The notes under the pieces are model-generated. The model saw nothing but the letters and a program-made list of their open reading frames with translations, was not told the DNA's origin and made no database searches. A program made the position numbers and the translations under genes. Positions 54,263-63,166 of a stretch of DNA of 64,000 nucleotides are shown in pieces (positions within the stretch are counted from its first letter, which is position 1; every line of letters begins with the position of its first letter). The DNA is taken from contig NZ_CP069338.1 in assembly GCF_016859125.1 (NCBI RefSeq), forward strand, positions 7,751,501 through 7,815,500, given 5' to 3'. The DNA is from Archangium violaceum (GTDB taxonomy: Bacteria; Myxococcota; Myxococcia; Myxococcales; Myxococcaceae).

Positions 54263-54898
54263 ATGACCGGTGCTTCGCGGTGGTGGGAGAGTGCGAAGGA
54301 GTGGGTGGGCAAATTACCCTCGGGGTTGTCCAGCCAGGTGACGGTGGACGTGGCCCGTCGGAGGTTGCGGCTGCCCCACGCTCGGGTGGAGGCCCTCACG
54401 CGCTCGGCGCTGCGCAACGTGCGCGCGCTCACGCTCGGGGACTGGGTCAACCTGTCACAGACCTATGACGTGCGGTTCGAGGTCTCCGGCTGGAAGCTGC
54501 GGGCGGAGGTGGCCGTCGAGCGGTTGGAGCTCGCGTCGGGTCGCTACAACCTGACGTTGCTCACCCCGGGCCGGGTGGAGCTGGAGGAGTCCCGGGCGGC
54601 CTCGGCCCTGGTGCAGGGGGTGCTGCGCCTCGGCGGGGGAAAGGCGGCGCTGCGCACGGTGCTCGACCAGGTGATGCCGGAGGGGTTGAGCTGGGACGGG
54701 CAGCGACTCCGGGTGTCCGGAGCACTCCCGAAGGAGGGCGTGGTATCCGCGCGCCTCTTCGAGTCCTCCTCGCTGGTGATGAACGCCGAGCATGAGCTGG
54801 AAGGGCTGTGGCTCTCGGCCGAGGCGTGGCCCGGCCTGGTCGATCTGATGCAGGCCGTGCTCAGCGCGGACCTGCCGCGCAAGCCGCCGGGGACCTGA
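54263..54898 (+). CDS. Hypothetical protein
   Basis: 211 residues from the ATG at 54263 (GGAAGAG upstream). No family recognised; the sequence alternates beta strands (YDVRFEVSGWKLRAEVAVERLEL, YNLTLLTPGRVELEE) with a helical middle and lacks signal peptide, membrane span or Cys. Convergent with the kinase gene downstream. Codon use is typical of the host, so it is likely native. Confidence 0.6.
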   Translation: MTGASRWWESAKEWVGKLPSGLSSQVTVDVARRRLRLPHARVEALTRSALRNVRALTLGDWVNLSQTYDVRFEVSGWKLRAEVAVERLELASGRYNLTLLTPGRVELEESRAASALVQGVLRLGGGKAALRTVLDQVMPEGLSWDGQRLRVSGALPKEGVVSARLFESSSLVMNAEHELEGLWLSAEAWPGLVDLMQAVLSADLPRKPPGT

Positions 54899-54929
54899 GC
54901 GGGCGAGCGCGCCAGAAGGGTCCACTGCG

Positions 54930-57107
54930 TCAGGTGTCCGCCTCGTCCTTCCTCCGCAGGAGGTTCCGCCCGGACAGGTCGGGGAGACGGAACTCCTCCT
55001 GGAAGTCGCCAGCCCCGGGCCCTCCCGGTGCCTCGCCAACGCTCTTCAGGAGGGGGAGCCGCACGATGAAGGTGGCTCCCCTGCCCAGACCCGCGCTGTG
55101 CGCCTCGACGCTTCCGCCATGCATCTCGACCAGGTGCTTGACGAGGGACAACCCCAACCCGAGGCCCCCGTGCTTGCGCGTGGTGGAGGAGTCCGCCTGG
55201 CGGAAGCGCTCGAAGAGGTGAGGGAGGAAGTCGGGCGCGATGCCCTCACCGGTATCGGCCACGGTGATGACCGCCTGCGCGTCCCTGTGCTGGAGCAACA
55301 CCTCCACCTGGCCGCCCGCGGGGGTGAACTTCACCGCGTTCTGCACGAGGTTCCACACCACCTGCTGGAGCCGCGTGGCGTCGCCTCTCACCGGGCCCAC
55401 GTTCGCATCGAGCCTGGAGCGCAAGTGAACGCCCCTGGCCTCGGCCGCGGGCCGTACCGTGTCGATGGCGGCACCCACCACGCCGGGCAGCATCACGGCC
55501 TCGACCTCCAGACGCAGCTTTCCCGTGAGGATGCGGCTGACATCCAGCAGATCTCCCACGAGCTGTGCCTGGTGGCGTGTGTTGCGTTCGATGACCTCGA
55601 GCGCCCGCTTGTGTTTCTCCGGCGAGAGGGTGCCTTTGCGCAGCAACTGCAACCAGCCCAGCATGGAGGTGAGGGGCGTGCGCAGCTCGTGGCTCACCGT
55701 CGAGAGGAAGTCATCCTTGAGACGGCTGGCCTCCTCGGCACGATGGCGCTCCGTCTCGGCGGTTTCGAAGAGCCGGGCATTCACCAGCGCGATGGAGGCC
55801 CTTCGCGCCACCTCTTCCGCGACGAGCAGATCCTGGGGCTCGTACAGGCGTCTGGAGTCGAGGTGGACGAGGAGGAGCGCCCCCATGACCTGGCTGCCCG
55901 AGAGCAGGGGCAAGGCGACTCCCGCGCTGGGGGCGCCCTCGCGCAGGAGCTCCAGGTGCTCGCGGCTCCGGGCCACGCTCTCGAGGAGCTCGTCCGTCAT
56001 CGGGGAGAGCAGCTCGCTTCGCCCCGTCCGGAGCACGGTGCCCACCCCGTGGCGTGCATCGAGCGAGGGGAGATGCTTCTCGAGTGCCGCACTCACCAGC
56101 CGGGTTCGTGCGGAGTCGATGTGGTGGGTGGTCAGGAGCCTGGGGAGTCCGTCCTCATCGCGCACGAACACGCCGCACCAGTCGGCGAAGCGCGGGACCA
56201 GCACGTGCAGCAGGCGGTCCATCGTCTCCGCGAAATGGAGGGAGGCCGCGAGGGCGGTGGACGCATCGACGAGCAGGCGCAGGTGCTCCTCGGCGCGCTT
56301 GCGGGCCGTGAGATCGATGGCGAAGGCCACGCCCTCCTCGGCGTTGTCCAGGAAGGTGGCGGAGGCCACGAGGACGGGCACCCGGTGGCCATCCGCGTGC
56401 AGATACTCCTTCTCGTAGGGGGGGTGACGGCCCGTGTGGATGAGGAGCTCCACGTGGGCCTGATCGGACATGGTGTATTCGGGCGGGGTGAGCCGGCGCC
56501 AGTTCAGCCGGCCGGACTCGAGATCCTCGCGGCGGTAGCCCACCAGTTGGAGGAAGTCATCGTTGGCGTAGGTAACCTCGCCGGTCAGCTTCCAGAAGAA
56601 GACGCCCACGATGTTGGAGTCGACGATCCGGCGCAGGCGCGCTTCCGACGCACGAAGGGCCTGCTCCACCTCACGCCGCCGGGACACCTCCCGCGTGAGC
56701 TCATCCACCTTCTGGCCCAGCAGGCCGAAGGCCGCGCTCCCCCCGACCTCGTTGGAGAAGCGCACGAACACCAGTGGCTCACGGTCCTCTCCCCTCATGC
56801 CGAGCCGTGCCCCATGGCAACCCCGGCGCACCCTGCTCCCGGAAGGGGATTTGAGGGTGAAGCCTCCTGGCAGGGGGTCGGTACTTCGCGCGCAGATCCT
56901 GAGGAAACCGCTCACACGCTCGGGGGCTTCCTCCGTGAGCTCCGTGAGCGACCGGCCGTGCAGTGCGGACGCCTGGAGTCCCAGCAACTCCCGGCTGGCG
57001 GTGTTGCTGTCGACCACCTCGCCGCTCGCCGTGACGAGCAGCAAGGGCTCGGGCAGCAGGCGGGACAGAAGGGAGAACAGCTCTGCCGGACCGACGGTGG
57101 TACCCAT
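54930..57107 (-). CDS. PAS-PAS-GAF sensor histidine kinase
   Basis: 725 residues from the ATG at 57107. First PAS (about 10-110), second PAS with PAC (about 155-285), GAF (about 290-450), HisKA with FLSTVSHELRTPLTSMLGW, and HATPase with QNAVKFTP, DTGEGIAPDF and KHGGLGLGLSLVKHL. Cytoplasmic, no receiver domain. Its start overlaps the stop of the upstream gene by 1 bp (TGATG), so it is translationally coupled to the possible sensor or output partner. Confidence 0.9.
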   Translation of the reverse strand: MGTTVGPAELFSLLSRLLPEPLLLVTASGEVVDSNTASRELLGLQASALHGRSLTELTEEAPERVSGFLRICARSTDPLPGGFTLKSPSGSRVRRGCHGARLGMRGEDREPLVFVRFSNEVGGSAAFGLLGQKVDELTREVSRRREVEQALRASEARLRRIVDSNIVGVFFWKLTGEVTYANDDFLQLVGYRREDLESGRLNWRRLTPPEYTMSDQAHVELLIHTGRHPPYEKEYLHADGHRVPVLVASATFLDNAEEGVAFAIDLTARKRAEEHLRLLVDASTALAASLHFAETMDRLLHVLVPRFADWCGVFVRDEDGLPRLLTTHHIDSARTRLVSAALEKHLPSLDARHGVGTVLRTGRSELLSPMTDELLESVARSREHLELLREGAPSAGVALPLLSGSQVMGALLLVHLDSRRLYEPQDLLVAEEVARRASIALVNARLFETAETERHRAEEASRLKDDFLSTVSHELRTPLTSMLGWLQLLRKGTLSPEKHKRALEVIERNTRHQAQLVGDLLDVSRILTGKLRLEVEAVMLPGVVGAAIDTVRPAAEARGVHLRSRLDANVGPVRGDATRLQQVVWNLVQNAVKFTPAGGQVEVLLQHRDAQAVITVADTGEGIAPDFLPHLFERFRQADSSTTRKHGGLGLGLSLVKHLVEMHGGSVEAHSAGLGRGATFIVRLPLLKSVGEAPGGPGAGDFQEEFRLPDLSGRNLLRRKDEADT

Positions 57108-57658
57108 CAGTGCGTGCGAATGTATTCGCGCCCCTCGACGGATGGAGCGGCGGTGGGCTTCAGATAGACCACCACCCGGCAGCCCTTGTCTCCCCGGGCG
57201 ATCGTCTGCTCCAGCGACACCTTGGCGTAGCCCAGGTTCTCCGAGGCGATGAAGCCAAAGACGTTGGACGTCATCATGCACAGGGAGGGGCGTCCGAGGA
57301 CCTTTTCCGCGAAGGGGCAGGCGAGATTGCCCAGGACGATCTTCTCCTCATCCTGCTCGATGATGAAGAAGTCCCCCTGGATGCGGCGCTTCAGATCCAC
57401 GAGCACCTGCGCGACCTGCTCACGGTTGAGCTCGGGGAGGGCCAGGGCCTTCTTGTAACCCTCGTTCATCTCCTCGCCCATGCGTTGGCCCACCACGCTG
57501 ACGAAGCCGGAGGCCTCCTTCACGCCCACCACCTCCTCCAGGGTGCCAGCCAGGTGGCGCAAGAGCGTACGCAGGAAGACATCGCGCTCCAATCCTGTCT
57601 CCAGCTTTTCGATGGACGAGGCTTCGGAAGGGGTGGTCTGGGTGGGGTCGGGGGTCAT
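57107..57658 (-). CDS. Methanogen output domain 1-like protein coupled to the kinase
   Basis: 183 residues from the ATG at 57658. The C-terminal ~140 residues ([69 protein letters not shown]-like [17 protein letters not shown]) resemble the small domain named methanogen output domain 1, which also occurs alone in bacteria near sensor kinases. Two Cys (CPF and LCMM) could bind metal or act in redox. Probably senses a signal for, or is the partner of, the coupled kinase. Confidence 0.6.
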   Translation of the reverse strand: MTPDPTQTTPSEASSIEKLETGLERDVFLRTLLRHLAGTLEEVVGVKEASGFVSVVGQRMGEEMNEGYKKALALPELNREQVAQVLVDLKRRIQGDFFIIEQDEEKIVLGNLACPFAEKVLGRPSLCMMTSNVFGFIASENLGYAKVSLEQTIARGDKGCRVVVYLKPTAAPSVEGREYIRTH

Positions 57659-57748
57659 GGATGCGATCTCGAATGTTGAACTCCGGGCTCTAACGAAACA
57701 CCGGGTTTTTGCACCTCCATTCAATCGACTGTTGTCGAAGAACGGACA

Positions 57749-57776
57749 GCGGCCGGGCAGTCACATGCCTGGCCGC
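57749..57776. terminator. Hairpin between the kinase and dehydrogenase operons
   Basis: GCGGCCGGGCA (57749-57759) pairs with TGCCTGGCCGC (57766-57776) over 11 bp with one G-T wobble and a 6-nt loop. It lies 9 bp after the stop of the minus-strand MBL gene. A modest T-run (TCATTTTC) is on the plus side only, so its terminator strength on the minus strand is uncertain. Confidence 0.5.
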
Positions 57777-57784
57777 TCATTTTC

Positions 57785-58858
57785 TCAGGCGGCACGGCGG
57801 GCCGCGGGTGTTGGGCGGAGGTCCCCGTGGTTCGGCGCGGGCAGGGTGATGGTGGGCGAGAGGCCCGGTGCCACCAGCGAGCTCGTCAGCAGCGAGGAGG
57901 GGTGGAAATTGACGAAGGAGCCCTCGACTCGAGACGGGCCCGCGAACACCTTCTCCACGATCATCGAGGAGTATTGCTCCAGCGAGTTCTCGCGGGTGTT
58001 GCCATTGAGCACCACCTCCCAGCCCATCTGCTCGGCGTAGGAGCGCACTCCGGGGATGCGCGACTGCAGCGGCGTATAGCTCTCCGACGCCACGCCATTC
58101 TCGCTCACCACGAACACCTCCTTGTCCGTGGCCACCGCGAGCGACATGTTCCCCAGGGTGTGCCCCGGCGTGGCCAGGATGGCCGCGCCCCGGCCCAGCC
58201 ACGTGTCCCCCTCCAGCTGCACCACGCGCTCCTCCGGCACCCCGTCCGTCCCGCCCGGCACGTACCAGACCTTCTCCAGCGGGTGCAGGTTCTTCACGGA
58301 CTCCCACTCGGCCCGCTGCACCAGCAGCTTCGCCCTCGGGAAGTACGCCGGCTCCCCATCTCCGCCCAGCCACCGCCGCACGTCCTGGATGTGAAGGTGA
58401 TCGTACGCGATGTAGTCCACGTCCTCCGGCTTCAGCCCCAGCGCCGCCAGGTGGCCCTGCACCGTGCCGATCCGCCGGGTCATCACCTTATCCGAGAGGA
58501 AGTCGCCGTACTTCTCGCGCAGCGACTTGTAGAAGGGCGCCGCCTGGCCGCGCTCGTAGTCGCTCGGGTTGAAGATCAGGGTGCGCGTCACCCCGTCCTC
58601 CAGGTACTGCACCACCTGCATCCGGTTCGTCATCATCACGTAGGGTGCCGGGGACAGGGCTCCTCCGCTGAAGGCGAACTGCGACGGGTAGGGGAACGTG
58701 ACGAGGTTGCACGTGGCCAGCGCCGCCACGGGGCCCCCGGCCGTGAAGGCATCACGTGCCTGCTGCGCGGCCCGGCGGAGCTTCTTCAGGCGGACGGCGG
58801 ACACGGACTCGGCACGGGCCTCGTTGAGGAAGGGCAGGGGACGGAACGATGGATTCAT
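57785..58858 (-). CDS. Metallo-beta-lactamase-fold hydrolase
   Basis: 357 residues from the ATG at 58858. The metal motif is AYDHLHIQDVRRW (H-x-H-x-x-D-variant), with ATPGHTLGNMSL giving the third His, VVSENGVASE the bridging acid and VLNGNTRENS near the end. The usual HxHxDH reads DHLHIQD, so the first ligand set is slightly altered. Its start overlaps the dehydrogenase stop (ATGA), so the pair is co-translated. Substrate unknown; a two-step oxidation then hydrolysis is a reasonable inference. Confidence 0.72.
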   Translation of the reverse strand: MNPSFRPLPFLNEARAESVSAVRLKKLRRAAQQARDAFTAGGPVAALATCNLVTFPYPSQFAFSGGALSPAPYVMMTNRMQVVQYLEDGVTRTLIFNPSDYERGQAAPFYKSLREKYGDFLSDKVMTRRIGTVQGHLAALGLKPEDVDYIAYDHLHIQDVRRWLGGDGEPAYFPRAKLLVQRAEWESVKNLHPLEKVWYVPGGTDGVPEERVVQLEGDTWLGRGAAILATPGHTLGNMSLAVATDKEVFVVSENGVASESYTPLQSRIPGVRSYAEQMGWEVVLNGNTRENSLEQYSSMIVEKVFAGPSRVEGSFVNFHPSSLLTSSLVAPGLSPTITLPAPNHGDLRPTPAARRAA

Positions 58859-60096
58859 GGGTTCTCCGAGAGATCGAAGACGGTCTTCACCGACTGCGAG
58901 CGGCCACGCGCCAGGTTTGCCTCGATGGCCTCCTGGTAACGCGCGAGCGGAAAGGTATGTGTCACCAGCATGCTCGGGTCCGGGCCTTCCCGGCGGGCGA
59001 GCAGCTCCAACACCAGCTCGAAGGTGTGCGCGCGCCGGCCCCGGAAGCTCTCCAGTCCGTACACGTAGGAGCCGAGCAGCGTCAGCTCGTTGCGCCACAC
59101 CATCGTCCAGTCCACGCGCTCGAGGAGCCCCGCCGCCCCCACCAGCACCACCTTCCCCAGCGAGCGAGTGTAGCGCAGCGAGTCCTGTACCGAGGCCGCG
59201 CTGCCGATGCAGTCGAACGTCACCTCGAAGCCGCCCATGAGCGCCGGCGGGCCGAGGATGGGGCGGTACACCTTCGCCCCCGTGCGCCGCGCCACCTCCT
59301 CGGCCTCGGCGGTGTCGTCCCGCATCACCCGGAAGGCCTCGTCCGCCCCGAGCTGCCGGGCCAGCCGCAGCTGGTAGTCCTCGGCCGCGAGCAGCGTCAC
59401 GTGGCAGCGCGAGCCCAGCGCGCGGATCGCCCACAGGCACGCGAAGGCCACCGGTCCGCCCCCAATCACCAGCACCCGGTCCTCATTCTTCAGCGGTACC
59501 TTCAGCACCGCGTGCAGGCTCACCGCCAGGGGCTCCACCAACACGCCCGCCTTGTCGCCCACCTCTTCTGGCAGCGGGTGGAGCTGCGAGGGGTGCGCCA
59601 CCATCTCCGTCCCCATTCCCCCCGGCAGGTCCTTCTGGAAGCCGAGCATCTGCCCGGGCGCGAGGCAGCCCTCGGCCGTGTGCTCGCAGCCGTTCTCCTG
59701 GCCGGAGGCGCACGGTGGGCAGGGCGGCTGGATGCCCCGCAGGCGGCAGGGGAGCAGCGGGTTCACCGCCACCTTCTGGCCCACCTCCACGCCGCGGGCC
59801 TGGGGCCCCAGCTCCGTCACCTCGGCGAGCACCTCGTGTCCCAGCACGGCGGGGAAGCTGTTGAAGGGCTCCATCTGTGGGCTCAGCTTGAAGAAGAGCG
59901 TCCCCATGTCCGAGCCGCACAGTCCCGTCAGCAGCGGGCGCAGCCGCACCCAGTCCGGTCCGGGCAGGGTGGGGGAGGCCAGGTCACGCAGAGAGAGACA
60001 GCTCCCGTGCCCGTAGTGCGCCTTCGGGTAAAGGCCACCAATCCCCTTGGCGAGGACGTACTTGGGGATGGAGAGTTCGAAGACGAGTCCCTTCAC
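58855..60096 (-). CDS. Zinc-dependent alcohol dehydrogenase (MDR superfamily)
   Basis: 413 residues. Catalytic zinc region TGLCGSDMGTLF and LGHEVLAEV; a modified structural-zinc loop (LLPCRLRGIQPPCPPCASGQENGCEH) with extra Cys; EPLAVSLHAVL; and the Rossmann motif VLVIGGGPVAFACLWAI. NAD(P)-dependent oxidation of an alcohol or polyol. It is coupled to the MBL-fold gene downstream. Substrate not predictable. Confidence 0.88.
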   Translation of the reverse strand: MKGLVFELSIPKYVLAKGIGGLYPKAHYGHGSCLSLRDLASPTLPGPDWVRLRPLLTGLCGSDMGTLFFKLSPQMEPFNSFPAVLGHEVLAEVTELGPQARGVEVGQKVAVNPLLPCRLRGIQPPCPPCASGQENGCEHTAEGCLAPGQMLGFQKDLPGGMGTEMVAHPSQLHPLPEEVGDKAGVLVEPLAVSLHAVLKVPLKNEDRVLVIGGGPVAFACLWAIRALGSRCHVTLLAAEDYQLRLARQLGADEAFRVMRDDTAEAEEVARRTGAKVYRPILGPPALMGGFEVTFDCIGSAASVQDSLRYTRSLGKVVLVGAAGLLERVDWTMVWRNELTLLGSYVYGLESFRGRRAHTFELVLELLARREGPDPSMLVTHTFPLARYQEAIEANLARGRSQSVKTVFDLSENP

Positions 60097-60212
60097 GGCG
60101 GGCTGGCTCCCTGGGCAGGCTGCCTGACGGCGGGAGGGCGGAGTCTAGCGCCGAGAGAGGACCCGCGACACGGGGTCCGTTCTGGTAGGGTGACGGCAGA
60201 GGGTTGACTGGT

Positions 60213-61250
60213 ATGGCGAAGTCGAAGCGGAAGTCCGACGACACGCTCACGGGAGAGGCGCTCAACGACGAGGTCCGCGTCGAGGCCTCGCTGCGTCCGC
60301 GCACCTTCGACGAGTACGTGGGCCAGAGCGCCGTCGTCGACAAGCTCAGGGTGTACGTCCAGGCGGCCAGGAGCCGCGGGGAGGCGCTGGATCACTGCCT
60401 CTTCTCCGGGCCCCCGGGTCTGGGCAAGACGTCCCTCGCCTACCTCATGGCCACCGAGCTGGGCGTGGGCATCCACGTCACCAGCGGCCCCGCGCTCGAG
60501 CGCAAGGGGGACCTGGCGGGCCTGCTCACCAACCTCAACGAGCGCGACATCCTCTTCATCGACGAGGTCCACCGCCTCAACGCCGCCATCGAGGAGTATC
60601 TCTACCCGGCCATGGAGGACTTCCGGCTGGACATCACCATCGACACCGGGCCCGCCGCCCGGGCGATGAAGATCGACCTGCCGCCCTTCACCCTCATCGG
60701 CGCCACCACCCGCACCGGCCTGCTCACCTCGCCGCTGCGCGACCGCTTTCAAATCCAGGAGCGGCTCGAGTACTACGAGCCCAGGCACCTGGAGATGATC
60801 CTCAACCGCTCGGCGCGCATCCTCGGGGTGAAGCTGGAGCGCGATGGCGCGAGGGAGATCTCCACCCGCGCCCGGGGCACGCCCCGTATCGCCAACCGGC
60901 TGTTGCGCCGGCTGCGCGACTTCGCCCAGGTGGAGGGCGATGGCCGCATCACCCAGGAGCTGGCCGCCCAGGCGCTCACCCGGCTCGGCGTGGACGCCTC
61001 CGGCCTGGACGCGATGGACCGGAAGATCCTCCTCACCATCCTCGACAAGTTCGGCGGGGGCCCGGTGGGCGTGGAGACGATCGCCGCCAGCGTGGGCGAG
61101 CAGCGCGATACCATCGAGGACGTGTACGAACCGTTCCTCCTGCAGGAAGGCTTCCTCCAGCGCACGCCGCGGGGCCGCGTGGCCACGCACCACGCGTATT
61201 CCTATTTCAACAAGAAGGCGCCCACCTCGGCGCAGGGGACACTCTTGTGA
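60213..61250 (+). CDS. ruvB: Holliday junction ATPase RuvB
   Basis: 345 residues from the ATG at 60213. [12 protein letters not shown], Walker [13 protein letters not shown], Walker [11 protein letters not shown], sensor [17 protein letters not shown] and the winged-helix ending [29 protein letters not shown] are all standard. It drives branch migration with RuvA. It is separated from ruvC-ruvA by about 7 kb and followed, with a 4-bp overlap, by a hypothetical gene. Confidence 0.97.
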   Translation: MAKSKRKSDDTLTGEALNDEVRVEASLRPRTFDEYVGQSAVVDKLRVYVQAARSRGEALDHCLFSGPPGLGKTSLAYLMATELGVGIHVTSGPALERKGDLAGLLTNLNERDILFIDEVHRLNAAIEEYLYPAMEDFRLDITIDTGPAARAMKIDLPPFTLIGATTRTGLLTSPLRDRFQIQERLEYYEPRHLEMILNRSARILGVKLERDGAREISTRARGTPRIANRLLRRLRDFAQVEGDGRITQELAAQALTRLGVDASGLDAMDRKILLTILDKFGGGPVGVETIAASVGEQRDTIEDVYEPFLLQEGFLQRTPRGRVATHHAYSYFNKKAPTSAQGTLL

Positions 61251-62737
61251 GCACCACCGCGACCGCGGCCCAGCCGCCTCACATGTCTCGCGTTCCCCGT
61301 GACTTCTACGAGGAGCTCGTGCGCACCTCGCAGGGCAACCGCGCCGGCTTCCTCGCCGAGCGCGAGCGCTGGCTGCGCGCCCTGCCCGTGGAGGCCCGCG
61401 AGGAGCTCCTCTTCGAGTTCGAGATGCTCCTGCGGGGCGTGGAGCGCTACGTCCACCTGCATGACAACGGCGTCATCGACTCCCATGAGCAGCCGCTCGT
61501 CACGCGCGACTTCCGCGAGGAGCTCAAGGACGTCCGCGCCACCCTCAGTCAGGCCATCCGCCTCGCGCGGCACCTGTTGGATCCGGACTCCACCCAGAAG
61601 CTCCAGTTCCGCCGCTACGTGGAGACGCAGCTCTCCGATGACCGGATGCGCCGCTCGCGCATCGAGGGCGAGCAGGATCAGGAGACGCCCCAGGAGAGCC
61701 TCTTCGTCCTGCGCCAGTCCTTCGAGTCGTTGCGCAACCTCATCGACCACCTGCTGCAACTGCCGGTGTGCGGGCTGAACCTCTTCAACGACGTGGGCAA
61801 CCTCGTCCTGCGGGAGATCGTCCTCAACCGGTACTTCCGGCCCTGCCGCCTCAACGAGTTCCGCCTGGAGTACGACCGGCTGCGCTCGGTGCGCCTGCTG
61901 TCGCTGCTCTCCACGGTGCCGCCGGAGACCCGGCCCCTCTTCACCACCGCCTATCTGGGCCTGTTCCGCCTGCTGCACTACCTGGCCTACGTGAGCCAGG
62001 ACGCGCAGGGGCCCATCCCCCGCCGCGTGCGCGTGCTGCTCGCCCTGGTGCGCAGCGAGGCCCTCAGCCTCGTGGGCTTCCTGAAGAACGAGCTCGCTCC
62101 CAAGGCCGGTCCCAAGCCCCTCCAGGCCACGAGCCTGCGCGTCGCCCGGGACATCGCCCGCGAGACGGAGCGCATCGCCCGGGACGTCCTCGTGGAGCTG
62201 GACCGCGACCGCGCCGCCGCCGCCCGCGCCTCCTACGCCTTCACCCAGCTCTTCCAGGCCCAGGTGGTGGCCCTCACCGAGGCGCTCGCTCCCGGCTCCG
62301 CTTCCGGCGAGGCCCCCTTCGAGCAGCTCGCCTCCTCCATGGAGGCCGCCGAGCGGCTGCGGAAGGATCTGTGGGTCTTCGCCCAGCTGTGCCGTGCCGC
62401 CGAGGGGCACCTGCGCAATGACGACGTGCAGTCCGCCGAGTCCGTCATCTCCAGCATCGTGGCCTTCCTCGGCTACTTCCAGGACGGCAGCTACCAGTTG
62501 CTGCGCTACGTGGACTACGAGGCCTTCGATCGTTTCAGCGCGCTGCTCACCGAGCTGCCCTGGCCGCCCGAGGGCCCCGCCGTGCGCACCCGTCTGATCG
62601 AGGACCTGCGCGGCTTCTCCATGGTGCTGGAGAACACCTTCGCCGCCGTCAGCCGGCGTGCCCAGCTCCGGGGCTTCACCTTCGACCGGGCCGAGGCCGA
62701 GCTGCTCCGGGACCGGTTCCTCGCCGCCACCCGATGA
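61247..62737 (+). CDS. Large helical hypothetical protein coupled to ruvB
   Basis: 496 residues, GTG start overlapping the ruvB stop (GTGA). Predicted almost wholly helical and soluble; segments such as [30 protein letters not shown] and [21 protein letters not shown] show no known motif. Arg- and Leu-rich, host-like codon use. Translational coupling to ruvB suggests co-expression with the recombination machinery; the function is unknown. Confidence 0.72.
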   Translation: MSTTATAAQPPHMSRVPRDFYEELVRTSQGNRAGFLAERERWLRALPVEAREELLFEFEMLLRGVERYVHLHDNGVIDSHEQPLVTRDFREELKDVRATLSQAIRLARHLLDPDSTQKLQFRRYVETQLSDDRMRRSRIEGEQDQETPQESLFVLRQSFESLRNLIDHLLQLPVCGLNLFNDVGNLVLREIVLNRYFRPCRLNEFRLEYDRLRSVRLLSLLSTVPPETRPLFTTAYLGLFRLLHYLAYVSQDAQGPIPRRVRVLLALVRSEALSLVGFLKNELAPKAGPKPLQATSLRVARDIARETERIARDVLVELDRDRAAAARASYAFTQLFQAQVVALTEALAPGSASGEAPFEQLASSMEAAERLRKDLWVFAQLCRAAEGHLRNDDVQSAESVISSIVAFLGYFQDGSYQLLRYVDYEAFDRFSALLTELPWPPEGPAVRTRLIEDLRGFSMVLENTFAAVSRRAQLRGFTFDRAEAELLRDRFLAATR

Positions 62738-63166
62738 GACACGGATGTCGTGATTCCGTCACCCTAGGTGCCCCTTACGTCACGGATTCGTTCGCCAACC
62801 GTTTGATTCCAGGCGTCCGCCTGCGCTATTGGGTCGCGGCATGACGCGTCAGGACGGAGGGCTGCAAGTGGAAGTTCTGACACAATTGTCACGGTGACGG
62901 GGTAGGTGCACAGCGAGTCGAGGGGGGAGCGGGGCGTCGGACGCCTTGGAGCTCCCGGAAGGCCAGTCAAAAACTCCAGTGAATTCCAGCCCTTGGGACT
63001 CCTGGGGACCCTCGACGGGCTCCCTCCCAGAGGTGGGTCTACTGGCGTGTGGCTTGCATCGATACGCGGCGCGTCAGATGGGTAGAGAACATTGACGGGC
63101 CTGTCCCCGGCGGTGGGTCCGGGGGTGGGTAGGGAAGCACCCGCATCGAAGAGGCGACACCGAACC
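62738..63166. other. 429-bp intergenic region before lpxC
   Basis: No coding frame looks real; the 134-codon minus-strand frame at 62764-63168 is Pro-rich and antisense-like. The stretch contains an inverted repeat TGACA-CAAT-TGTCA at 62878-62891. The lpxC promoter should lie here but no clear hexamers were found. Confidence 0.5.
62878..62891. promoter_or_regulatory. Inverted repeat TGACA-CAAT-TGTCA upstream of lpxC
   Basis: A 5-bp inverted repeat with a 4-bp AT-rich centre in otherwise GC-rich sequence, followed by GGTGACGG. It could be a regulator site for lpxC; it lies 276 bp before the start, so the link is weak. Confidence 0.3.

Noticed and set aside
55098-57167. Very long open frames antisense to real genes (also 13028-15394, 4320-6479, 31254-33050, 35342-37294, 37687-39126)
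   Set aside because: They are His/Arg/Gly-rich translations caused by strong third-position GC bias; the opposite strand in each case carries a clear conserved protein family.
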